A stretch of 64,000 bases of DNA from Chamaecrista fasciculata (Eukaryota; Streptophyta; Magnoliopsida; Fabales; Fabaceae), in contig QANZ01023177.1 of NCBI GenBank assembly GCA_003254925.1, positions 39,130 to 103,129 on the forward strand, in the 5' to 3' direction. Each line of letters starts with the position of its first letter. Position 1 is the first letter of the stretch. Of the stretch, positions 56,863 to 64,000 are shown piece by piece. Both the position numbers and the translations under genes were made by a program. Under the pieces are notes generated by a model, which was not told the DNA's origin, ran no database searches, and saw nothing but the letters and a program-made list of their open reading frames with translations.

Positions 56863-59800
56863 ATGGGAAGCAACGAGAATAGCGGGAAGCCCATCCGATG
56901 CAAAGGTTGTTGTTCATCTTAATTATTATCATCATCACTTATACATATATATGTTGAATTATGTAAGTGATTAATTGTATTGTTGAAACGTATATACAGC
57001 TGCAATATGCAGAAAAGCAGGGGAGGGTCTTGTAATAGAAGAAATAGAGGTCGATCCACCCAAAGCCTTCGAAGTTCGCCTCAAGATTCTCTGCACTTCT
57101 CTCTGCCATTCCGATGTCACCTTCTGGAAACTCGACCGAGTATATATAATTCCATATTTACTACGTACTTTCATTTCCAGCTTAATTAATTAATTAATCA
57201 AATGGATTATTATTTCTGAATCAGGGACCCCGGGCAACATTCCCAAAAATCTTCGGCCACGAAGCTGTTGGGTAATTTACGAAAAATAAACACAATATAA
57301 TAATCAATCAATCATATATGTATGTATGTAAATGGTTTTTGGATGTGTGAATTAACATATATACAGAGTGGTGGAGAGTGTTGGGGAGCATGTGGAAGAA
57401 GTGAAAGAAGGAGACAGAGTGGTGCCTGTGTTTGTTTCCATGTGTGGAGAATGCAGAGACTGTAAATCCCCAAACAGCAACATGTGCAGTGTGTTCGGGA
57501 GAGACTTGATCAGTGACATGCCTAGAGATGGAAGCAGCAGATTTAGGGACTCAAAAGGCCAAGTGATTCATCATTTTATCAGAGTTTCTAGCTTCTCTGA
57601 GTACACCGTTGTTGATGTCACACATGTTGTCAAAATCACCCCTTTCCTCCCTCCTCAAATCGCTTGCTTGCTTAGCTGTGGATTTTCAACAGGTCACCCC
57701 CTCTCAATTTTTACTAATTCCCACAAATTACACATCTTTATTATTAGCTTCAAATCTTATTTAGTTTATGCATGGTGTAAAGTAGTTAGTGGTATGCAGG
57801 AGCGGGTGCGGCATGGAAGGTGGCAGACGTGGAACAAGGATCCACAGTGGCTATCTTTGGACTTGGAGCCGTCGGCTTAGCGGTTTGTTTTCTCTTCTCT
57901 TCACATCTACATTTTTTATTTTTTATTTTGGGTATGACAAAGAATGTCACGATCACATATTTGGCCTTTTGGGAACGGGAATCACAAGTTTCAAGGAACA
58001 AGATTTTGGTTTGTCCATATGGATTTATTTTAAAAAGTCTGGTTGATAAAACAACCCTACTTCTCCACCATTGAAGAGAGAGAAAGACATATTAATTGAA
58101 TTGGTATGACAAAATGAGTTTTGTATCTTTGCCCTCGTCTATATGGATGATACTTACAAGATGCGTGTGCAAACAGGTTGCCATGGGAGCAAAGCATCGA
58201 GGGGCGTCAAAGATCATAGGAGTTGATTTAAATCCTCAAAAGTTTGAAATAGGTCTTGTGTCCCTTATTACTTCCTTAACTATGTTGCATAGGTACTCCA
58301 TAAATGGTGCCGTACCCGTACCCTTATCCTAGAAATATTTTTGGGTACTTTAAAATATTATGAAATTAATTTTTTTAATTTTTTTTTGTAAAACTTCACA
58401 ATTTGTTTGTCTAATTTTATTTATATTATATTAGAATTTCATTTTATTTAAATTAATAAACAAAACATTCATACTTTTATAAGAAATATCATATAAATTT
58501 ATATTTTATAACTTTGTATTTAAATAAATGTTGTCGTACTCGTACCCCATAATTTTCAAAATTAAGCGTATCCCGTACCCGCACCCGTGCAAGTACCCGT
58601 ACCCGTGCAAGGTTGAGTTATGATGCTCAAGATTAAGAGGCATTAATTAGAGAAAATTTACTTTTTGTTTCTAGAATTATTACTGGGTCAACGATTTAGT
58701 CCCTAAATTATAGAAAAATACAAATCAGTCTCTGAATTTTACACCATCACCAAATTGGTCCTTGAATTGTAGAAAAATATGAATCAGTCCCTGAATTTTA
58801 TATCACCGTCAACCTTTTGATCCCTGAATGTGGTGTAAAGATCCACAACGGTTAACCGCTCATGAATCAAAAGGTTGAATGTGATATAAAAATCAGGGAC
58901 TGATTTAAATTTTCCTACAATTCAAGTACCAAAAAGTAAATGGTGGTGTAAAATTTAGGGACTAATCTGTATTTTCTTACAATTTAAGGACCAAAAGGTT
59001 GACATGGTGTAAAATTCAGGGACTGGCTTATATTTTCCTATAATTTAAGGACTAAATTGTTGACTCAATAATAATTCAGGGATCAAAAAGTAGGTTTTCT
59101 CCATTATTTATACTATTTATTGATATTGCAATGCTAATTCCTTGATGTAGCAAAAAAGTTTGGTATCACTGATTTTGTGAATCCTAACACGTGCAAGGAC
59201 AAGACTGTGAGCGAGGTTGGTGAATGGTGCATGATATCGATCAACTAACTCATCATTCCATTTTCACTCTTTAATTAATTTAGCAATGACCATCATGATT
59301 AATAGGTGATTAAGGAAATGACAAATGGAGGTGCCGATTATTGCTTTGAGTGCATAGGTTTGGCATCGGTAATGGCAGACGCTTTCGATAGTAGCCGAGA
59401 GGTTAATTAATTTGCTCTTCTAATTCCAACAATTTATTAATATTAATTGTGATTTCTTTTTAGATCAAACAAATTAATTATTTTATGTTTGGATTTATTT
59501 GATGGAATTATAGGGATGGGGGAAAACAGTGATATTAGGGATCGAAATGCATGGTTCGCCCTTAACTTTGAATCCTTATAACATGTTGAATGGCAGAAGT
59601 GTAATGGGTTCACTCTTTGGAGGTATCAAATCTAAAGTGGATATCCCCATGATTGCTGACAAATGCTTGAACAATGTAAGATATATTAATTTGATGTCTC
59701 TGCATATATATGAAACTCTGTCATAATAACTTCATTTGGATTAGCTAGCTATAATTAATTGCTGATGGCATTTCGTTATATATGTTGTTGATATGCAGGA

Positions 59801-59918
59801 GCTTTGTTTGGACAACCTCATATCACACGAAGTGGCCTTTCAAGACATAAACAAAGCTTTTGACCTTCTTCTAAAAGGGGAGAGTCTACGCTGCATCATT
59901 TGGATGGATCAAAAATAG
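56863..59918 (+). CDS. Zinc-type alcohol-dehydrogenase-like protein, ten exons
   Basis: Exons: 56863-56905, 57000-57139, 57225-57271, 57367-57692, 57800-57882, 58177-58252, 59151-59215, 59306-59401, 59514-59675 and 59799-59918. All have GT-AG borders, summing to 1158 nt or 385 aa with an unbroken frame. Medium-chain, zinc-dependent, NAD-type oxidoreductase of the plant ADH-like group. Catalytic-zinc ligands are C50 (TSLCHSD), H73 (FGHEAVG) and C181 (LLSCGFSTG). Structural-zinc cysteines are 103, 106, 109 and 117. The nucleotide-binding GLGAVG is at 206-211, with the acidic D of [11 protein letters not shown] favouring NAD. The end ([17 protein letters not shown]) is family-typical, with a short WMDQK tail. 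Substrate cannot be told: this clade is distinct from classic ethanol ADH1. Intron 6 is about 900 bp and holds two repeats. An upstream ATG at 56858 is out of frame. Confidence 0.93.
58290..58615. repeat. Dispersed repeat in ADH-like intron 6 (copy of 26740-27060)
   Basis: It starts with GCCGTACCCGTACCC and ends with GTACCCGTACCCGTGCAAGG. The AT-rich middle matches 26860-27010 over about 150 bp. The GTACCC-rich ends face each other, suggesting inverted termini of a short DNA element. Confidence 0.6.
58650..59101. mobile_element. 452-bp fold-back element in ADH-like intron 6 with 9-bp duplication
   Basis: The ends are GAGAAAATTTACTTTTTGTT and, reverse-complemented, GAGAAAACCTACTTTTTGAT. The flanks CATTAATTA (58641-58649) and CATTATTTA (59102-59110) agree at 8 of 9 positions. 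Arms repeat GATTTAGTCCCTAAATTATA and AGGGACTGATT units. It lies 49 bp upstream of the exon 7 acceptor without damaging it. Confidence 0.8.
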
Positions 59919-59934
59919 CTGATTCACATGCTCT

Positions 59935-60140
59935 TTGTTTATAATGAATTGAAACAATTTGAACTTAGCAATTGTAGAAGAACCTCCTAATGATTTCTTT
60001 AAATCAACATCATGAACTCTTCTAATTTGAGCTTTTAAGAAATTAAGCTTCAATTGTTCAGCACCCAAAATATAGTTGCAAGGATCTTTTAATGTCAAAC
60101 AACCCAAGGCACCTTCCATAGCACCAATGCACAAGAGTTA
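59935..60140 (-). pseudogene. Unidentified coding-like remnant
   Basis: On the minus strand an open stretch reads IGAMEGALGCLTLKDPCNYI, then LGAEQLKLNFLKAQIRRVHD and LKKSLGGSSTIAKFKLFQFI. It looks like real protein sequence in composition but I do not recognise it. It directly follows the ADH-like stop codon in the opposite orientation and precedes the copia fragment. It may be part of a mobile element. Confidence 0.3.
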
Positions 60141-60292
60141 CTATGAAGCATGAGTGAATATTTTTCTACATCATATGGACAATATGTGAAGCAAAGCATG
60201 CCAATACAGAATTCCCTCTTTCTGAGCGAACAGTCCCAAGCCACATTTTGTCAAACACTTATCAGACAGTGTTAGTATAGTTAGTAATTTAC

Positions 60293-60693
60293 TTTGGGTG
60301 GAGGAGCTATTTCATGGGCTTCTAAAAAAATAGACTTGTATCACTCATTCTACAATAGAGTCTGAATTTTTGGCTTTAGCAGCCGCAGGAAAAGAGGCAG
60401 AATGGTTGAGAAATTTTTTATTAGATATTGAGTTGTGGCCACAACCTATGCCAGCTGTTCTCTTGCATTGTGATAGTCAGGCAACTATGTCTAGAGCATT
60501 GAGTAAGATTTACAATGGTAAGTCAAGACATATAGCCTTAAGACATGAATACATAAGACAACTACTTTCAGATGGGATCATCACTGTTGTCTATGTAAGG
60601 TCAAAAGACAATCTTGCTGACCCATTGACTAAAGGACTCTCGAGAGATTTAGTTGATAGTACTAGTAGAGTCATGGGTTTGAAGAAACTATGA
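60293..60693 (+). mobile_element. Ty1/copia RNase H fossil
   Basis: About 400 bp encode the end of a copia polyprotein: the SESEFLAL-type RNase H block, a CDSQATM-like segment, KSRHIALRHEYIRQLL, and the NLADPLTKGL ending. It is truncated, with about one or two breaks in the retained part. Reverse transcriptase, integrase, gag and LTRs are absent. It lies between the ADH-like gene and the Pescadillo fragments. Confidence 0.85.
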
Positions 60694-60902
60694 AATATAT
60701 CACTCATAACAGAAACCTTACTTTTGTTATTGCNAAGTATAATTTATGTGTTATTGCAATTAAATGTCACAATCCAAACAAAATCCCTTATCCTAGAGAG
60801 AATCACCTCCTAAAGCAAAGGGATTTGTTAATTCAATTAAATGTCACAATCAAACCATAACAAATACATATACAACGAAGATAAACATAGTGAAAACCAT
60901 AA

Positions 60903-61975
60903 CATGTTATTGTCATACCCTCAACTTCAGCCTATACAGACAACATAATCAAACCATAACAAATACAATGGAGATAAATAACCATTACAAATGCTCAAAT
61001 CAATACCTAGAAGAATATCCTTTGACAGATACAAAAGTTTTTCTTAACATGTAAGTCTGAGAGTCAAAAGCTAGTAATTCGTGTGCCAAAAATCTATTAG
61101 AAAGAAGAAAGCAATGTAAGGATAAATGAATAGTTTTTTTTTTTTTTTGGTAAAGGATAAATGAATAGTTAAATTTCCATGCATTTATTACTGTGTTCTT
61201 TAATATTAATGCATGCATAAATAATTTTTAACAAAACAAATGTAAGTCATTTACTCACATAACATTTGCAGCATATATAGCATATGTATTCAGAAAAATT
61301 GATGGGAAAAACCAAGGTAATACATGCTTATGATTTAACAGTTCAGCTGATAAAAATTACCTTGTACAAGGAGCTATGGAATAATAGATTATCAAGTTTT
61401 ACGTGTCAATTAATCTCTAGTGTGTGCAAAAAAAGGAGACAGATACTTGAAATACCAAAGAACAGACAAGGAGAAACTTTGTCTATTGGCTATGCAGAAA
61501 CTAGTTTATTTGCAATTAGAGCTGCTTTAATCATTTAAATGGTCTATTAAATTAAATATGGGGTGATAAAGGGATCTATCACAGTCAATACCAAACCAGT
61601 TAGTAATATCAACAGATTAAAAGTTGAGAAATAAAATTACCTTCCTACCACATAATCTTAAGTTGGCAAATGATCTGCGCATTTACACAGTCATATATAC
61701 ATTGTGGTCGTACACATATTCACTCGAAAGAAACATATATCCTTGTGATTCCCTGTCAACAATATACACATAGAAAAGCAATAGTTATGTGCTTCAGAAA
61801 GGAAGCTAATTTTTGTCACCTACAATATATTTATTCTCACAAACCTAATGAACAATGCTCTGGTCAGATTCCCCAAAAGGTGCCCCCTCTACTTCTGGTG
61901 AAACTATACCACCAAATGCAGGAACAATAAAAAGCAACAACTCTGTTAGTACTTAGTACCTATATTTTAAGGCAA
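60903..61975 (-). pseudogene. PES: Pescadillo (PES) pseudogene fragments, order scrambled
   Basis: Pescadillo is a nucleolar BRCT-domain protein needed for 60S ribosome biogenesis. Minus-strand pieces: 61965-61848 reads LTELLLFIVPAFGGIVSPEV then EGAPFGESDQSIVH (start of BRCT). About 61770-61640 reads IVDRESQGYMFLSSEYV and, after a frame change and a stop, YDCVNAQII and DYVVGR before GGTAAT. 61105-61018 reads LAHELLAFDSQTYMLRKTFV then SVKG. 60931-60903 reads AEVEGMTIT after a TATAG acceptor. Known Pescadillo order puts the SVKG and AEVEG pieces before BRCT, but here they come after it, so the copy is rearranged or two partial copies lie side by side. Retained intron borders show it is a genomic duplicate, not a retrocopy. 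Large parts are missing and stops are present, so it is non-functional. Confidence 0.8.
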
Positions 61976-62900
61976 TACCAGAGGTAAATACATTTATAAA
62001 TTCATTATTCTATATCCAATCTTAAAGAAGTGAGGATTATGAAAAGTTCACAATGCTCCATTTATAAAATATACATGCCATTTTATAAACAGAAAGCATC
62101 AAAAAATGTGAGAAATATCATAGAGAATGTATCACAGAAATCTTTTCTACTTAGAAAGAACAAGCTGTTTAAAAATTTATTTTCTAAAATTGCCCTTGTG
62201 ATCTTTGATCTTTCTATTTCTACAACTATCTATAGCTGAAAAGGAGGACTCAAGGGGACAAAATTGACATTTGTTTCCATTTAGTTATGATAACATAGCC
62301 ACTTGGGCAACACAGACGCCTTGGGAAATCATTGTGTCTTTCTCTATAATTGCTCTAAGACTCAAGTCATAAAATTTGGCACCCATAAGGAGAAGTTACA
62401 TCGTTTCAATCTTTAGTAATTTCTTCCTTTAAGTTCCAACCAAAAATGACTCCAAGCAGGGCTGTCCATATTCACAATCATCACCAATAAAAATATAAAA
62501 TAGATCACTTCATCAAAATTCATCAGCCTGGACATGTGATTACTTTATCAAAATTTCATACGAACCATTGTCTCCAGAAATGGAAGAAAGAGTATATGGT
62601 GATAGTATTTTAAATTACACGTGTCCCAAAAATTCCTCATCAATTCCATTCCCCTCAAATTTTGAATATCTCGTGAACAACGAACTAAAAGTACACTAAC
62701 TTATCCATAAGAGAGAACATTACTTAATTCAATTAGATGGAAATTTCTACCGGATTTGTGGAAACGAGCATCAAGATGTCAATGTCTTCATTCCAACGAC
62801 AAGATGATACAACCATTGAGTTGATTATTTATAATTATATATGTGAGTGCAGTTAGGATGTGTGAAGAAAAATGAGACGACAAGAAAAAGGAACACCAGA
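61976..62900. other. Intergenic, no gene supported
   Basis: No further Pescadillo blocks were recognised on the minus strand. AT-rich, with no RNA gene or complete element seen. Confidence 0.35.
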
Positions 62901-62956
62901 AAATGCACACGAATTCACAAATACGCGTAGACGAAAATTTTAAAAGGAGAAAGAAA

Positions 62957-63095
62957 TACCTGAAAGAAGCAGAGACGACGAGACTAGCCACTCCACCGTC
63001 GACGAGCACAAACGACGACGACAAGCGGCGTTTTCTTCTCACTTGCGGCCTCTCTTTCGACGAGGGTTTCGGCACTCGTCAGAGAATTTAACCCT
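62957..63095 (-). other. Possible first (leader) exon of a minus-strand gene
   Basis: GC-richer DNA with CGTCGTCGT and CTCGTCGACGG runs ends in a donor-like TTTCAG|GTATTT at about 62959. No ATG-started frame is convincing, and no downstream exon was identified. It could be the untranslated first exon of the damaged Pescadillo copy or of another gene. Confidence 0.25.
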
Positions 63096-63551
63096 AACGA
63101 ATAAGACAGATGTAACGTTAGAGAATTGAGTTGATGGAATTTTTAATAAAACTACTACTATTATTACCTTGCTTACTTGCGTACACTTGACGCTTGACGA
63201 TTACCCTTCCAACGGTCACACAAGAATAATTAATTATTAATTATTTTAAACAAAACAATAAAATGTATATATATATCGACGATATCGATGGTGAGTCGGT
63301 CGGTGACACAGACACTTGACGATTACCCTCCAAGGCTCCAACGGTCACAAAAGAATAATTAATTATTTTAAACAAAACAATAAAATGTAGATATGGATGG
63401 ATATTGTTAGAGAATTGAGTTAGGATGAATTTTACAATTTTTAATAAAACTACTATTATACCCTCACTTACTTACTTATTTACCTGGCACTTAACGATTA
63501 CCCCTCCAATATTGGAGAGATATTGGAGGGGCATAAATATTAAAATTAAAA
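63096..63551. other. Intergenic with a tandem duplication
   Basis: The block GACTTGACGATTACCCTCCAA with TCCAACGGTCACA and AGAATAATTAATTATTTTAAAC occurs twice (about 63187-63265 and 63313-63388), followed by a third weaker start at about 63485, giving a local duplication of about 125 bp. No gene. Confidence 0.55.
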
Positions 63552-64000
63552 AGGTAAATTGCAGTTTGGTACTCTGTGGTTAGGGACGGTTCCACTTTGG
63601 TATTCTGAAAGAAAAATTTTTGGAGTTTGGTGCCCCGTGGTTTGCTCCGTTAGCGAATTGGTCCCCTATGCTTTATTTTCGTTAGCATTTAACGGAAAAT
63701 GTGATTGTGACCACGCTAAAATGTCAAAAATCTCTCAACAAGTCTTCTCTTATGCGTTTAAGTCCTTTTCTTTTACTAAAAGGGATCAAAACATAAAGAA
63801 AAAAGAAACTAAAGAGTACATTATATAATTTTACTATTGAGTTGAAATTAATTATAAAAGTGTCTTTAGAATTCTAATATTACAGAATTTTCTCGTTTTC
63901 ATAAGATTTCTTTTGAATAGGTCCTGATTTAATTACACTTTAATCCCAAAAGTTTATGATCTTTATCAAAATAGTCCTTAGAACCTCAAAAGACAAATGA
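63552..64000. mobile_element. Second copy of the 9192-type Mutator-like element, cut by the window end
   Basis: It starts GGTAAATTGCAGTTTGGTAC and follows the arm of 9192-11627 closely, including TCTTCTCTTATGCGTTTAAG and AAAGGGATCAAAACATAAAG. It then matches the complement of the inner right arm (AATCCCAAAAGTTTATGATC-like) to the last base. It has an insertion of about 50 bp near 63800 relative to the first copy. The other end lies outside the window. Confidence 0.8.

Noticed and set aside
56858-56905. ADH-like start at the upstream ATG (56858)
   Set aside because: That frame does not join exon 2 in the correct phase. The ATG at 56863 gives GKPIRCKA, which continues directly into the family sequence.

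Overview
This window is nuclear DNA of a flowering plant, most likely a eudicot. The evidence is AT-rich intergenic DNA, GT-AG introns, intron-split genes whose products match known plant families, and a dense load of plant-type transposons. I cannot name the species. There are two runs of N (13199-14131 and 36029-36626) and three single N bases.

Host genes, left to right: (1) a tandem pair of single-exon EXORDIUM/PHI-1-like genes on + (3117-4085 and 7126-8082), predicted secreted brassinosteroid/phosphate-responsive cell-wall proteins; (2) a two-exon F-box gene on + closest to Arabidopsis FBW2 (16852-18422), with a probable intron in its 5' leader; (3) a four-exon 14-3-3 gene of the non-epsilon omega/chi/phi/psi group on + (30687-32431); (4) a single-exon VQ-motif gene on - closest to Arabidopsis VQ9 and related to HAIKU1 (35103-36005); (5) a ten-exon zinc-type alcohol-dehydrogenase-like gene on + (56863-59918) whose reading frame stays open across all reconstructed splices. 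From memory, EXO and FBW2 are near neighbours in Arabidopsis (At4g08950, At4g08980), and 14-3-3 omega and VQ9 are adjacent (At1g78300, At1g78310), so the order here looks like conserved microsynteny. Gene fossils include a DAHP-synthase pseudogene (23215-24560) cut by a Mutator-like element and scrambled intron-containing pieces of a Pescadillo gene (60903-61975, -).

Most of the rest is transposon-derived. There are many fold-back DNA elements, and eight of them have exact or near-exact 9-bp target duplications that I could read directly (601-783, 4743-5281, 9192-11627, 23566-24455, 28764-29030, 38141-38970, 42456-42938, 58650-59101). Other pieces are a hAT-like relic with a Tourist-like MITE inside it and a third element inside that, a tRNA-type SINE with a 17-bp duplication, a LINE reverse-transcriptase piece, two Helitron-like 3' ends, and LTR-retroelement fossils (Ty3/gypsy 44765-47240, Ty1/copia RNase H 60293-60693, an LTR-like piece 53911-54411).

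The most striking structure is a 6.7-kb tandem array (47241-53910) of about 18 units of about 365 or 385 bp. Every unit carries a near-perfect 57-bp hairpin (27-bp arms, 3-bp loop) with a GC-rich core. Two sequence variants of the unit tend to alternate, which suggests a partly dimeric higher-order repeat. The array begins where the gypsy integrase similarity stops and ends where an LTR-like fragment begins.
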